Shown: positions 49,301-57,805 of the stretch, one piece after another
Position numbering within the stretch: the stretch's first letter is position 1
How the letters are laid out: the number at the start of each line of letters is the position of its first letter
NCBI RefSeq assembly: GCF_002245895.1
Contig: NZ_NPJZ01000001.1
Span: 2,702,501-2,766,500 of the forward strand
From: Rhodococcus sp. OK302
GTDB lineage: Bacteria; Actinomycetota; Actinomycetes; Mycobacteriales; Mycobacteriaceae
Direction: 5' to 3'
DNA: 64,000 nt
Program-made: the position numbers and the translations under genes
The notes under the pieces: generated by a model
The model's database searches: none
Told to the model about the DNA's origin: nothing
The model's input: the letters and a program-made list of their open reading frames with translations, nothing else

Positions 49301-50397
49301 AGGGTTTGTCCTTCGGTGTTCACGTCATCGTCACCGCGTCGAGGTGGGCCGATATCAGACCGGCTTTGAAGGATCAGTTGGGAACCCGCATCGAACTGCG
49401 GCTGGGAGATCCGGGTGATTCCGATGCCGGACGGCAGAAGGCCAGCATGGTCCCCGAGAGTCACGCAGGGCGAGGCATTACCCGCGAGGGATTGCACCTC
49501 CTGACGGGGCTGCCTCGCATGGATGGAATTGCGAGCAGCGTGGAGTTGAGCGCCGCGGTGTCGGCGACCGTTGCACGGATTACGGCGATGTCGACCGGAC
49601 GCTCTGCGCCGGCCCTCCGTATGCTTCCCGATTCGTACACTCGGACAGATCTTTTGAACGTCGTCGGCGAAAACTGGCCGAGTGCAACCGCGGCCGACGG
49701 TAGGTGCCTGCGTATACCGATCGGACTCGGCGAAACCGATCTCGCGCCGGTTTACATGGACTTTGCCGAGCATCCGCATCTCCTCGTGTTCGGTGACACC
49801 GCCTGCGGAAAGACGTCATTGCTCCGTGGAATCGCGGAAGGCATCATGGCTTCGAACACGCCGGCGCAGGCAAAACTGATAATCGGTGACTATCGGCATT
49901 CGATGCTCGGGGTTGTCGAGGGCAATCACCTCGGTGGATATTCGGCCTCGGCGGTGACATTCGGTGAACTGATGGTGGACCTTTCTCGCATTATTGCAGC
50001 GAGGCTGCCGAGCGGGGACACGACGCAGCAACAACTGCGGGAACGTTCGTGGTGGTCAGGCCCGGAGATCTACGTGATTATCGACGACTACGACTTGGTG
50101 GCGACATCGACCGGCAACCCGGTTGCAGCACTTCTCGAACACATTCCACATTCGAAAGACATCGGGTTGCACTTGGTGATTGCGCGGCGTTCCGGCGGTG
50201 CGGGTCGCGCACTGTTCGAGCCGGTGATCGCTCGGATCCGCGACATGGGTACTGCAGGTGTGGTGATGAGTGGTAATCGTGACGAAGGGAACCTGGTCGG
50301 AGCAATTCGCGGTTCGGCCATGCCGGAAGGCCGGGGGACCTATGTGTCGAGATCGCAGACACAACTTGTGCAACTGCCCTGGATGCCACCACTGTGA
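46387..50397 (+). CDS. eccC: Type VII secretion ATPase EccC
   Basis: A 1336-residue FtsK/SpoIIIE-type motor of ESX secretion: N-terminal PPEIPRATPG, two membrane helices (about 40-85), then three ATPase domains with P-loops GATGSGKS (near 480), GGPQSGKS (near 831) and GDTACGKTS (near 1135). Only the first has a fully canonical Walker B (LFVVVDEFSE, near 590), as is usual, since the others are regulatory. The C-terminal domain binds the WXG100 substrate signal. The start is TTG 46387, five bases after GGAG. It is divergent from eccD; the stop overlaps the next gene (GTGA). Confidence 0.96.
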   Translation: MSTVRFPRRPRREAPRAPGGEVTLQAPPEIPRATPGNLLTKLLPVVMVVAMIGMVALMFTSGMARNPMSLLFPVMMMVSMLGMLAGGGRSGGARASEVNEDRKDYLRYLDQLRRDVDDTGQAQRRALEWSNPEPALLWTLVGTSRMWERQAVDADYCHVRVGLGSQRLATRLIPPETGPVEDLEPVASVSLRRFVRSHSVVEDLPTAVSLRGFPSVSVAGHRESARALVRAMVMQLCTFHGPDVLQVAVVCGPDTASEWEWVKWLPHTQHPDASDGAGAARMVYGSYLELEGSLGDQLAMRGRFARNAPAAAGVPHVIVVVDGGLLEGDSGLLTATGLDSVTVVDLCGFCPALSASRGLRLVVSDDQVGAVSSVGVEKFASPDACTTITAQSFGRRMAPYRASTQNAIDSGDDDETARSWSQMLGIGNAARFNPDHAWLPRQGRDRLRVPIGVGADGQPVELDLKESAENGMGPHGLCIGATGSGKSEFLRTLVLGLIATHSPTALNLVLVDFKGGATFLGLEDSPHVAAVITNLAEELAMVDRMKDALAGEMNRRQELLRSAGNFANVSDYEKARVAGAALDPLPALFVVVDEFSELLSQQPEFADLFVAIGRLGRSLHIHLLLASQRLDEGKLRGLDSHLSYRIGLKTFSANESRTVLGVPDAYYLPGTPGAGYLKADSAEIVRFQGAYVSGPYEGARIAPARLATEQSVALAPVLFTAAAVLGDQRGDAVVEPDFVDMGEAGDESRTLMGVLVDRIRGHGPRAHEVWLPPLDASPTLDQLLPRAAAGDSNILRGNLTAPFGIVDRPFDQRRELLVADLNGSTGNLAIVGGPQSGKSTALRTLIMSFALTHTAEQVQFYCLDFGGGTLLGLRDLPHVGSVANRLDGDRVRRTVAEVSGVVQERERLFRDHGIDSMVEFRRLRNSDPTGENVAAGFAHDQFGDVFLVIDGWPSVRSDFEPLEASINTLAAQGLSFGVHVIVTASRWADIRPALKDQLGTRIELRLGDPGDSDAGRQKASMVPESHAGRGITREGLHLLTGLPRMDGIASSVELSAAVSATVARITAMSTGRSAPALRMLPDSYTRTDLLNVVGENWPSATAADGRCLRIPIGLGETDLAPVYMDFAEHPHLLVFGDTACGKTSLLRGIAEGIMASNTPAQAKLIIGDYRHSMLGVVEGNHLGGYSASAVTFGELMVDLSRIIAARLPSGDTTQQQLRERSWWSGPEIYVIIDDYDLVATSTGNPVAALLEHIPHSKDIGLHLVIARRSGGAGRALFEPVIARIRDMGTAGVVMSGNRDEGNLVGAIRGSAMPEGRGTYVSRSQTQLVQLPWMPPL

Positions 50398-51887
50398 GAC
50401 CGGGGGCGAACGCCACTGCTGTCATACCGGGCGCGACTTTGTCGGTGTCCGTCCATATCGGGACGTCCAATGCATGGTCGGCCACGGCCCAGCGTGAATT
50501 TTGTTGTCGCGCAGACATCGAAGGAGATTCTCGGGATCACTCGCGTTTCGGCGGTGTCAATCCGCTCGACTACATCGATGACGACTACATCGAGTTCGGT
50601 GGACGAATTACCTCCACCGTTCTCGAATTGGTGACGTTGATTTCGCATGCCGTTCAAGGCTGCGGTTTGTCCGACGCCGATGTGCTGTACCTGAGTTACC
50701 CGTCGGAGTGGGGTCATGCACGTAAGGGGCGACTGTTGGTGGCCGCGCGGCAAGTCGGCCACGACGTCGTTCTCGTCCCGTCTGCGATTGCTGTCGCTCG
50801 TTCGATGCGTAGCGTCTGGCGATCGAGGTGCATCGTGGTCGAGATTCGCTCCGGTGACGCTGTCGTGTCGTGCTTGCGGGACTTCGACGGGGATGTGACG
50901 GTCATGAGTACGCGCCGCGGGCGTCTTGCAGAATTGCCTGACCTGTTCGCAGAATTCGACGAGTTGACCGGCCGCGACACAGTGGTAGTTGTCGGGCGAC
51001 AGTCACATTCGGTTGCATCATCCTTGGAGCGGGGTTCGAGAAGCATCCATGGTTATGCCAGCGTTCGTGTTCTCGACGAGAGCCGTATCGTCCGTTCCAT
51101 CGTAGATCCACGGGTCCGTCTGGATGCGGTCACCGCTGAGAATTCGGCCGGGCGGGCGGTTGACAACTCGGCCTTCGGGGATCGGTGGGTGCCGCCGTCG
51201 CACATCGTTGGACCAACACATCCCACGCGACGCTCGCGTCGTTGGTGGCCGGTGGTGACGGCCTGCGCGGTGGTCATCTGCGCGCTTGCGGCGGGTGTGG
51301 TGATCGTGAGCGGTCGTGGCGGTACCGAAGACGCAAACACCGCCGGAGGTATCGAAGGCACCGTCGTACACGGACTGACGGCCGACGCATCCCCAGTGGA
51401 TTCGCCTGCAACCACTTCGACGCTTTCGCGCACGTCGGACGCATTGCCGACCACAACCACTGTGCCCCTGGAACTGGGGCGGGTTCGACTGGACTTGCCG
51501 GCGGGCTGGTCACGCGAACCGGGCCGTTCGACAACGGGTCGGACGGACATCGTGCCGCCGTCGGGAACGGATAGGAAAATCGTCATTGTCGAGAAGGAAC
51601 TCCGCGAGGGAGTGGAATTCGATGAGGTCGAAGGTGCTCTGCGTGCGCAGTTCACGACCCTCGAGGACCCGTCCCGGTTTCAGGACTTCGAGTCCGTCGT
51701 GACAGTTGAAGGACGAAAGACCGTGTTGTACATGGAGTTTCCGGATGGGTACTCGGAGGTTCGCTGGAAGGTGTACGTCGAACGTGGACTGCAGGTGAGT
51801 ATCGGTTGTCAGTACCTGGTCGGAGAGTGGGACATGTTCGAGTCGGAATGCGGTCGAGTTACGGGGAGTCTGACTTACGTCAACTGA
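50394..51887 (+). CDS. Type VII secretion-associated protein, Rv3446c family
   Basis: A 497-residue protein in the position of Rv3446c between eccC4 and esxU. The first 230 or so residues resemble the actin/Hsp70-like ATPase fold only weakly (VVVVGRQ..). A membrane helix follows at about 283-303 after RRSRRWW, then a Thr/Pro-rich linker, then a C-terminal domain (VRLDLPAGWSREPG to the end) typical of this family. The function is unknown; it may be an ESX-4 accessory of the membrane complex. The GTG start overlaps the eccC stop, so it is translationally coupled. Confidence 0.87.
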   Translation: MRPGANATAVIPGATLSVSVHIGTSNAWSATAQREFCCRADIEGDSRDHSRFGGVNPLDYIDDDYIEFGGRITSTVLELVTLISHAVQGCGLSDADVLYLSYPSEWGHARKGRLLVAARQVGHDVVLVPSAIAVARSMRSVWRSRCIVVEIRSGDAVVSCLRDFDGDVTVMSTRRGRLAELPDLFAEFDELTGRDTVVVVGRQSHSVASSLERGSRSIHGYASVRVLDESRIVRSIVDPRVRLDAVTAENSAGRAVDNSAFGDRWVPPSHIVGPTHPTRRSRRWWPVVTACAVVICALAAGVVIVSGRGGTEDANTAGGIEGTVVHGLTADASPVDSPATTSTLSRTSDALPTTTTVPLELGRVRLDLPAGWSREPGRSTTGRTDIVPPSGTDRKIVIVEKELREGVEFDEVEGALRAQFTTLEDPSRFQDFESVVTVEGRKTVLYMEFPDGYSEVRWKVYVERGLQVSIGCQYLVGEWDMFESECGRVTGSLTYVN

Positions 51888-52071
51888 CCGGTGCGCTGTC
51901 GGCAAAATTTCTTTCGAAGTGCCGGAACCGACAGAGAACGGGCGGCGTCCAAGTATGTGTAGCGAACATTCGGCCTTTGTTCGGGAGCAGTTGATCGACA
52001 GATCCAGCTCGAAACGAGGCCAACCGATGTGAGCGAACGCCGCCACTAAACCGGTGTACGCCAAATGGCCG

Positions 52072-52119
52072 GTGCACATCACAAGCAGTGCATGTCACAA
52101 GCAGTGCACGTCACCAGCA
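52072..52119 (+). repeat. Three tandem 16-bp repeats upstream of the WXG100 genes
   Basis: GTGCACATCACAAGCA, GTGCATGTCACAAGCA and GTGCACGTCACCAGCA stand head to tail (52072-52087, 52088-52103, 52104-52119), ending just before the ribosome-binding site of the first WXG100 gene. Two to four bases differ between units. Confidence 0.85.
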
Positions 52120-52129
52120 GGGGGAAGAC

Positions 52130-52435
52130 ATGGGCTTTACCGCAACAACCGCAGAATTGATCAGTTCGGCGAATACCATCGATGGTCATTTGGGGGATAT
52201 CAAAGGTTTGGTGAACGCAGTTCGTTCCGAAGCCGAGGCGTCGAGCAGTTCATGGAAGGGCAGCGCTCATACCGAATATGCCGACATCATGGTGCGATAC
52301 AACAATGCTGCAATGAAGTTGGATGCAGCGCTCACTGACATCTGCGGCCAGATCAAGCAATCTGCAGGCACATTCGACACCGCCGAAGGCGACAACGTGA
52401 ATGCCTTGCGCGGTGCAACCGTCAATATGGGCTGA
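52130..52435 (+). CDS. esxU: WXG100-family protein (EsxU-like)
   Basis: A 101-residue helical-hairpin protein with the WXG turn at Trp42 (SSWKGSAH). It is a small substrate of the ESX-4 system and, by position, the equivalent of EsxU. It likely pairs with the next gene's product as a heterodimer. ATG 52130 follows GGGGGAAG, and directly upstream lie the three 16-bp repeats. Confidence 0.92.
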   Translation: MGFTATTAELISSANTIDGHLGDIKGLVNAVRSEAEASSSSWKGSAHTEYADIMVRYNNAAMKLDAALTDICGQIKQSAGTFDTAEGDNVNALRGATVNMG

Positions 52436-52555
52436 CCGTATCGGACCGCCGCGATAGCGGTAATCGATTTCAGCACAAGAGTATTCGACCGCTTTTGCAG
52501 TCACGCAAACCGCAGTGTCATCTAACACGGTACGGCCATCGGAATGGGAGTAACT

Positions 52556-52852
52556 ATGAGCGAGAACATGATCAAGTACGACTTCGGCGGACTCGCCATG
52601 CTGTCCGACGAAATGAAGAGGCAAGCGCAGTCGATCAACGACAAGCAGGGCGACATCAAGGTTGTCGTTGACAACTTGCAGGCCGGATGGGAAGGCGCGG
52701 GTTCGGAGGCGTGGAATGACGCTCAGCGTCGTTGGGGTCAGGCGTCGGAGGAATTGAACATCGTGCTGGCCCAGATCGCCGGAGCCACCGCAAACGGTTC
52801 GGAGTCGATGCGCAACGCTGACAGTGCTGCAGCGAGAGGCTTCGGAGGCTGA
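52556..52852 (+). CDS. esxT: WXG100-family protein (EsxT-like)
   Basis: A 98-residue helical hairpin with Trp45 (GWEGAGSE) and a glycine-rich end. It is the second WXG100 partner, by position EsxT. ATG 52556 follows GGGAG; an upstream ATG at 52544 is in frame but badly placed. The 120-bp gap from the first WXG100 gene is longer than usual for such pairs and could carry a separate promoter. A perfect terminator follows. Confidence 0.92.
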   Translation: MSENMIKYDFGGLAMLSDEMKRQAQSINDKQGDIKVVVDNLQAGWEGAGSEAWNDAQRRWGQASEELNIVLAQIAGATANGSESMRNADSAAARGFGG

Positions 52853-52890
52853 TCACGACGCTCGAAGCGCCGTAAAATCTTGGGTTCCAC

Positions 52891-52925
52891 GTCTACCCCA
52901 ACGGACATAGGTCGTTGGGGTAGAC
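52891..52925 (+). terminator. Terminator after the WXG100 genes
   Basis: Perfect 13-bp stem, GTCTACCCCAACG (52891-52903) with its complement at 52913-52925, nine-base loop. Confidence 0.85.
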
Positions 52926-53000
52926 GGCTGCCTACGTCAACCAGTTCCTGCGCCTGCAGGATTTGTGACGGGTGGTAGAACGTGCGATCCGGTGCGCTCT

Positions 53001-53030
53001 TTGACCTGAGGTGGGGAAGCCCGGTATCGT
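53001..53030 (+). promoter_or_regulatory. Promoter of rplM-rpsI
   Basis: TTGACC (53001-53006), 18 bp, TATCGT (53025-53030). A GG lies six bases after the -10 box (GGTGGCG), as in the infA promoter. The leader to rplM is about 160 bases. The 346-bp gap holds this, the leader and the preceding terminator. Confidence 0.6.
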
Positions 53031-53198
53031 CTATCGGTGGCGTGCCGTAGGCCTCCGCATATTGACGTCCCGGGTGAGTGATCTCCGAGATGACGATGCG
53101 CAGGGTCCAGCGGTTCTCGGGTCTCAACTGGCCGCCGAGAATTGTCTTTGCGATACGCACATGGTCAGCAGTGGAATGAAATAAGACGAGGAAGTTCT

Positions 53199-53642
53199 GT
53201 GTCTACGTACACCCCGAAGGCCGGAGATGTGACCCACGCGTGGCACGTCATCGACGCCACCGACGTGGTGCTCGGCCGTCTTGCCGTTCAGGCAGCGACC
53301 CTGCTGCGCGGTAAGCACAAGCCCACCTACGCACCCCACATCGATGGTGGCGACTTCGTCGTCGTCATCAATGCCGAGAAGGTTGCCATCAGCGGCAACA
53401 AGCTCGAGGGCAAGAAGCTCTACCACCACTCCGGATTCCCGGGTGGCCTGAAGTCCCGCACCGTCGGAGAGGTCCTTGACCGCAACCCCGACCGTCTCGT
53501 GGAAAAGGCCATCGTCGGCATGCTCCCGAAGACCAAGCTGGGTCGCGCGATGAGCAGCAAGCTGAAGGTCTACGCGGGCCCGAACCACCCCCACACCGCG
53601 CAGCAGCCGGTGCCGTTCGAGATCAAGCAGGTCTCACAGTGA
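53199..53642 (+). CDS. rplM: 50S ribosomal protein L13
   Basis: A 147-residue L13 ([31 protein letters not shown] core; [25 protein letters not shown] end). It is an early assembly protein. The start is GTG 53199 after GAGGAAG; its stop overlaps rpsI (GTGA). Confidence 0.98.
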   Translation: MSTYTPKAGDVTHAWHVIDATDVVLGRLAVQAATLLRGKHKPTYAPHIDGGDFVVVINAEKVAISGNKLEGKKLYHHSGFPGGLKSRTVGEVLDRNPDRLVEKAIVGMLPKTKLGRAMSSKLKVYAGPNHPHTAQQPVPFEIKQVSQ

Positions 53643-54151
53643 CATCGCCGGAAGAGCAGAACGTGACCGAAGAAAACATTGAAGCAGTGGAAGAATTCAT
53701 CACCGCTGAAGCAGTCGAGGTCGTAGAAGAGGTTGCAGCGGCACCGCTGGCACCGATCGTCTTCGATCGTCCGATCCAGACCGTTGGTCGTCGTAAGGAA
53801 GCGGTCGTTCGCGTCCGCATGGTCCCCGGCACCGGCGAGTTCAAGCTCAACGGCCGCACCATGGAAGATTACTTCCCCAACAAGGTGCACCAGCAGCTGA
53901 TCAAGGCTCCGCTGGTTCTCGTCGAGCGTCCCGAGTCTTTCGACATCATTGCACTGCTCCACGGTGGCGGCCCGTCCGGTCAGGCAGGCGCATTGCGTCT
54001 GGCTATCGCGCGCGCACTCCTCGAGGTCACCCCCGATGATCGTCCGGCACTCAAGAAGGCCGGCTTCCTGACGCGCGACGCGCGTAAGGTCGAGCGTAAG
54101 AAGTACGGACTGAAGAAGGCCCGTAAGGCATCGCAGTACTCGAAGCGCTGA
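53639..54151 (+). CDS. rpsI: 30S ribosomal protein S9
   Basis: A 170-residue S9. The core starts near residue 45 ([14 protein letters not shown]) and ends with the tRNA-contacting [12 protein letters not shown] tail. The first 40 residues are a Glu-rich extension common in actinobacteria. The GTG start overlaps the rplM stop. Confidence 0.98.
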   Translation: MTSPEEQNVTEENIEAVEEFITAEAVEVVEEVAAAPLAPIVFDRPIQTVGRRKEAVVRVRMVPGTGEFKLNGRTMEDYFPNKVHQQLIKAPLVLVERPESFDIIALLHGGGPSGQAGALRLAIARALLEVTPDDRPALKKAGFLTRDARKVERKKYGLKKARKASQYSKR

Positions 54152-54195
54152 TGCTTCGCCGAGGTTGACCGAACTGGTCCGCTTCGGCACCTGTT

Positions 54196-54244
54196 CACCA
54201 CAAGAGCGGGCGTCCATTGTTACCGGACGCCCGCTCTTGTGGTG
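54196..54244 (+). terminator. Terminator after rpsI
   Basis: Perfect 20-bp stem, arms 54196-54215 and 54225-54244, nine-base loop. It separates rplM-rpsI from glmM. Confidence 0.88.
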
Positions 54245-54292
54245 TCAGGGAAGACTTTTCACAGAACACAATGAAATCCAGGGAGTTGTTCG

Positions 54293-55657
54293 ATGGGTCG
54301 GTTGTTCGGAACTGATGGTGTGCGTGGATTGGCCAATTCCGATCTGACCGCGGATCTCGCCCTGCGTTTGTCGGTCGCTGCCGCGCACGTGCTGGCCTTC
54401 GATTCCGAGAGAACAGACGCGAAAAAGACGAGCGGGGGCACCCGGCCGATTGCCGTGGTCGGACGTGATCCACGCGCGAGTGGTGAGATGCTGCAGGCGG
54501 CTGTCACCGCTGGACTGAGTTCGGCCGGCGTCGACGTTCTCGACGTCGGAGTTCTACCGACTCCCGCGGTTGCATATCTGACCGGTCTGTTCGACGCGAG
54601 TCTCGGCGTGATGATTTCCGCCTCACATAACCCTATGCCGGACAACGGAATCAAGATATTTGCCGCCGGCGGCCACAAACTTGGTGACGACGCGGAGGCC
54701 GCGATCGAGTCGGTGCTGGGCGGCGGGGCAAGTCCGACCCTCCCGACAGGTTCGGGCATCGGGCGCGTCCGTAGCGTCGACGATGCGGCCACGCTCTACT
54801 TGAAGCATCTCGATACTGCGCTCCACGAGTCGCTCGAAGGGCTGACAGTGGTGGTGGACTGCGCCAACGGGGCAGCGTCGGAGGTTGGGCCCGCAGCGTA
54901 TCGCGCGGCCGGAGCGACGGTGATCGCGATCAGTGCCGAGCCTGACGGTCTCAATATCAACGACGGCTGCGGTTCCACCCACCTCGAGAATCTTCAGCGC
55001 GCGGTTGTCGAACACGGCGCAGATCTTGGGCTTGCCCACGATGGGGATGCAGACCGGTGTCTGGCAGTGGACGAGACGGGTGCAGTGATCGACGGTGACG
55101 TGATCATGGCTGTACTTGCCGTAGCCATGAGTGAAGCCGGAGAATTGGTCGACAACACGCTGGTTGCGACTGTGATGAGCAACTTGGGTCTGCATCTGGC
55201 GATGCGAGCGGCTGGTATCGACGTCGTCACTGCGGCAGTCGGTGACCGCTACGTGCTCGAGGAGCTTCGCGCCGGTGGATACAGCCTGGGCGGCGAGCAG
55301 TCCGGCCATGTCGTGTTTCCCGGGTTCGGAACTACCGGTGACGGCGTTCTCACAGGCCTGCGACTGCTGGCCAGGATGGCGCAGACGCGCAGGCTCTCCT
55401 CAGATCTGGCCGCTACGATGACAACACTTCCGCAGATCTTGATCAACGTGAAGGTCGACGACAAAGCGGCGGTTGCGGCAGCTACGTCGGTGGTGGTGGC
55501 AGTTGCCGATGCCGAGCGTCTTCTCGGCGAAGCCGGTCGGGTGCTGCTCCGGCCGTCGGGCACCGAGCAATTGGTCCGTGTCATGGTCGAAGCTGAAGAC
55601 CTGAGTTTGGCGCGCAAGCTCGCAGACGAGCTGGCGGCGACCGTCGCTGCGGTGTAG
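54293..55657 (+). CDS. glmM: Phosphoglucosamine mutase GlmM
   Basis: A 454-residue alpha-D-phosphohexomutase that turns glucosamine-6-phosphate into glucosamine-1-phosphate for UDP-GlcNAc and peptidoglycan. It has the phosphoserine loop SASHNP (near 108), the metal loop DGDADR (near 250) and the phosphate-binding [11 protein letters not shown] near the end. CAGGGAG lies just upstream of ATG 54293. It works directly after GlmS, whose gene lies 3 kb downstream. Confidence 0.97.
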   Translation: MGRLFGTDGVRGLANSDLTADLALRLSVAAAHVLAFDSERTDAKKTSGGTRPIAVVGRDPRASGEMLQAAVTAGLSSAGVDVLDVGVLPTPAVAYLTGLFDASLGVMISASHNPMPDNGIKIFAAGGHKLGDDAEAAIESVLGGGASPTLPTGSGIGRVRSVDDAATLYLKHLDTALHESLEGLTVVVDCANGAASEVGPAAYRAAGATVIAISAEPDGLNINDGCGSTHLENLQRAVVEHGADLGLAHDGDADRCLAVDETGAVIDGDVIMAVLAVAMSEAGELVDNTLVATVMSNLGLHLAMRAAGIDVVTAAVGDRYVLEELRAGGYSLGGEQSGHVVFPGFGTTGDGVLTGLRLLARMAQTRRLSSDLAATMTTLPQILINVKVDDKAAVAAATSVVVAVADAERLLGEAGRVLLRPSGTEQLVRVMVEAEDLSLARKLADELAATVAAV

Positions 55658-55791
55658 CGGCGGTAGGTTTTCCCGTCCGCGGATGCTCGGTTCAGGCTCG
55701 TAGTAGTTCGCGGGAACCCCGGGCGGCCTCGGTGCGTCCAAGTAGTCATGGACCGTCGGATTCTTGTGCGGTCGGGCGAACGGAGTGCCGC

Positions 55792-56109
55792 ATGGAGATC
55801 GATTACGTTGCCACTGACGAGTTGGAGCGTCGCACCGCGGCTGCTGCACATCAGTTGAGTGTCGCGGCAAGCATGCTGGCGTCTCCGGCGTTCTCGGGTT
55901 CGTGCGCGGGTCGCGATTATGTCGAGCAGGGCCGCGCACTCGCCGAAGCGCTGGCCGGTCTCCAGATACGGATAACGGAACGTGCTCAGTTCCTCGAAGA
56001 TCTCGGTACCCGAATCGGTGATTCGTCCCGAACGTTTGTCGAGGTCGATCGGGATTCTGCAGGTCGACTGCGCTCGGTAGGCAGTGGACGCCCGGACTCA
56101 ATGTTGTGA
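55792..56109 (+). CDS. Small helical protein, Rv3440c position, possible ESX-type substrate
   Basis: A 105-residue protein of unknown function. It looks like a long two-helix hairpin rich in Ala, Arg and Glu (ELERRTAAAAHQLSVAAS; EALAGLQIRITERAQFLEDL), a shape like the EspC/WXG100 families, but without a WXG turn. By position after glmM it matches Rv3440c. The start is ATG 55792; the frame to 55732 has no ribosome site. The stop overlaps the next start (GTGATG), so three small genes form one coupled unit here. Confidence 0.8.
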   Translation: MEIDYVATDELERRTAAAAHQLSVAASMLASPAFSGSCAGRDYVEQGRALAEALAGLQIRITERAQFLEDLGTRIGDSSRTFVEVDRDSAGRLRSVGSGRPDSML

Positions 56110-57500
56110 TGTTCATACGAGACATTGCCGGTGTGCGCTCTGAAATGAACGTCTCGGAATCGGTTATTGCACAAAGAAACTCATTCTGCGATCCCGAAGA
56201 CGTTCTCGAAAGCGGCGCGGTGGGACTGTCGTTCTTCGATCGCTTTCACGGCGCTGCCGCGCAGATGGGAATGGATCACCGTACGCGCAGTAGCTATGAC
56301 GAGATGTATCGTGCGGAATCCGGAATCGATCTGACGGCTTTGTCGAATGACATATCGCGTATGTCTGCTGCCGTGGATATCGTGTCGTCGGGCTCCAGAT
56401 TTTTTGTCACGCTATCTAATTCGTTGGCGGACATCTGGAATGTCGAGGGCGTGGACCATGTGTCCGCACAAGTGCGGGCAGAAGGTCGGCGAGCGGACGC
56501 TGATGTCGAATCCATGCCGATTCTCGCCTCGGCGTCCGAGGAATTTTCCCGAATAGTTCGAACTGCAGTGGTGGACAAAGCATTCAAAGTTTCGTCGTTG
56601 GACCGGGAGACGGTCGGTGGTATCGACGCGAAGGGTGTCGACCAGTTGGCGGCTGTGTGCCGAGGCGGCGGAGTTGACGCAGTCGAGAAGGCGGCAACAT
56701 GGTTTGCGCCGTTGTCGGACATGCGGTTTCGTGGTGTGCGGAACGCGCATCCCTTTGTTCAGGTTGAAACTTGCAGAGCTGCAGTCGATCTTGTTCATCC
56801 GTGGTTCGATCGGGTCTTCCGGAAAGTGTATCTGGATACGCGAGAGGAGTTCGATCGGGCGTGCGAGGACTGCCGTGTGGCGCTCACCGAAGCCTTCGGT
56901 GTTGCCACAGCGGTGGCGACTCAGTTGTTTCCGATCGGGAGTGAATCCGGCGGCGAAGATTCGTGGTCGGAGCCTTCGGTTTTGTCGAAAGAATCGGCGG
57001 CACTGCTGAAAGCGTCGTCGTTGGACTTGGTCGTGGGCACTGACACTTGGGGATTCTCCGCCGCGCCGGACGGCCGTGGTGTGAGCCTCGAAGTTCGTGA
57101 TTCTGTTGGCAGGTCGCTCACTGTGACAGTGGAATTGGATGAGAATGGTTGGCCGCGAATCGTTGTCGATGCGGATACGAACATGGGCATAGACACTGGA
57201 CGAGTCCCAGAGTCAGAGCCACAGCCAGAGGTGGAATTGGTGCCCACAGTCTCCGAAGCGCCGAAACAACAGGCCGAGCCAGTCGCGGTTTCAGATCCTG
57301 TCGAAATTCACGAATCGAACGAATTTCAGTATCAACTACCGGATCCTGTACCGCTGGATTCCGTTCCCATTGATTCCGGACCCATTGATTCCGGACCCAG
57401 CCCGGCGGATCCACCCAGTCCGGCAGAGCCACCCACCCCGGAAGAGTTACCGGCCGCCGTCGAGACTGGAGCCGAGTTGGCTGGAGCGGGGCCGATATGA
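56106..57500 (+). CDS. Hypothetical protein with Pro-rich C-terminus, Rv3439c position
   Basis: A 464-residue protein without a recognised enzyme fold. The first 280 residues are mostly helical, a segment near 305-360 looks like beta strands (LEVRDSVGRSLTVTVELDENGWP), and the last 100 are Pro/Ser/Glu-rich with a tandem PIDSG repeat (57366-57395). It matches M. tuberculosis Rv3439c in place and in the Ala/Pro-rich tail (from memory of synteny). No signal peptide or membrane helix is seen. The start is GTG 56106 or ATG 56109, overlapping the previous stop. It may be a cargo or partner of type VII secretion (inference). Confidence 0.78.
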   Translation: MMFIRDIAGVRSEMNVSESVIAQRNSFCDPEDVLESGAVGLSFFDRFHGAAAQMGMDHRTRSSYDEMYRAESGIDLTALSNDISRMSAAVDIVSSGSRFFVTLSNSLADIWNVEGVDHVSAQVRAEGRRADADVESMPILASASEEFSRIVRTAVVDKAFKVSSLDRETVGGIDAKGVDQLAAVCRGGGVDAVEKAATWFAPLSDMRFRGVRNAHPFVQVETCRAAVDLVHPWFDRVFRKVYLDTREEFDRACEDCRVALTEAFGVATAVATQLFPIGSESGGEDSWSEPSVLSKESAALLKASSLDLVVGTDTWGFSAAPDGRGVSLEVRDSVGRSLTVTVELDENGWPRIVVDADTNMGIDTGRVPESEPQPEVELVPTVSEAPKQQAEPVAVSDPVEIHESNEFQYQLPDPVPLDSVPIDSGPIDSGPSPADPPSPAEPPTPEELPAAVETGAELAGAGPI

Positions 57501-57805
57501 GCGGGGCACAGTTCGATGCGATCAGCCGGGTCATGGATTCGCAGCTCGCCGAGTTTCGGGCACGACGGGCCGTTGCCGAGCGAAGCTATGAAAAACAGTG
57601 CCGAGAATTCGGGGAGGTCGTCAGATCGCGAGTGGTCCACGAAAGTGACGATCCAACTCTTTCGGTAGCGGAACCGGACCAGTCCCGATTTCTTCGGTCG
57701 GCGTCGGAACCTCTGCCGGGAGATCGGAGCAGCGCAATTCTCAACCCAGCAGGATCGAGCGTCGACTACCGCGGAAGTGCTTGGTTGCGGCGCGCGTCCG
57801 ACTGA
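57497..57805 (+). CDS. Hypothetical protein, 102 residues
   Basis: No family recognised. The N-terminal half is a charged, probably coiled-coil helix (ISRVMDSQLAEFRARRAVAERSYEKQC); the second half is polar and likely disordered. ATG overlaps the stop of the preceding gene (ATGA), so it is co-translated. Its 3' end overlaps the convergent hydrolase gene by 40 bp, which is long for two real genes, but both frames look coding. Confidence 0.65.
   Translation: MSGAQFDAISRVMDSQLAEFRARRAVAERSYEKQCREFGEVVRSRVVHESDDPTLSVAEPDQSRFLRSASEPLPGDRSSAILNPAGSSVDYRGSAWLRRASD

Noticed and set aside
57366..57395. 15-bp tandem repeat as a regulatory element
   Set aside because: It is in frame and encodes PIDSG twice in the Pro-rich tail of the hypothetical protein, so it is coding-sequence repetition.
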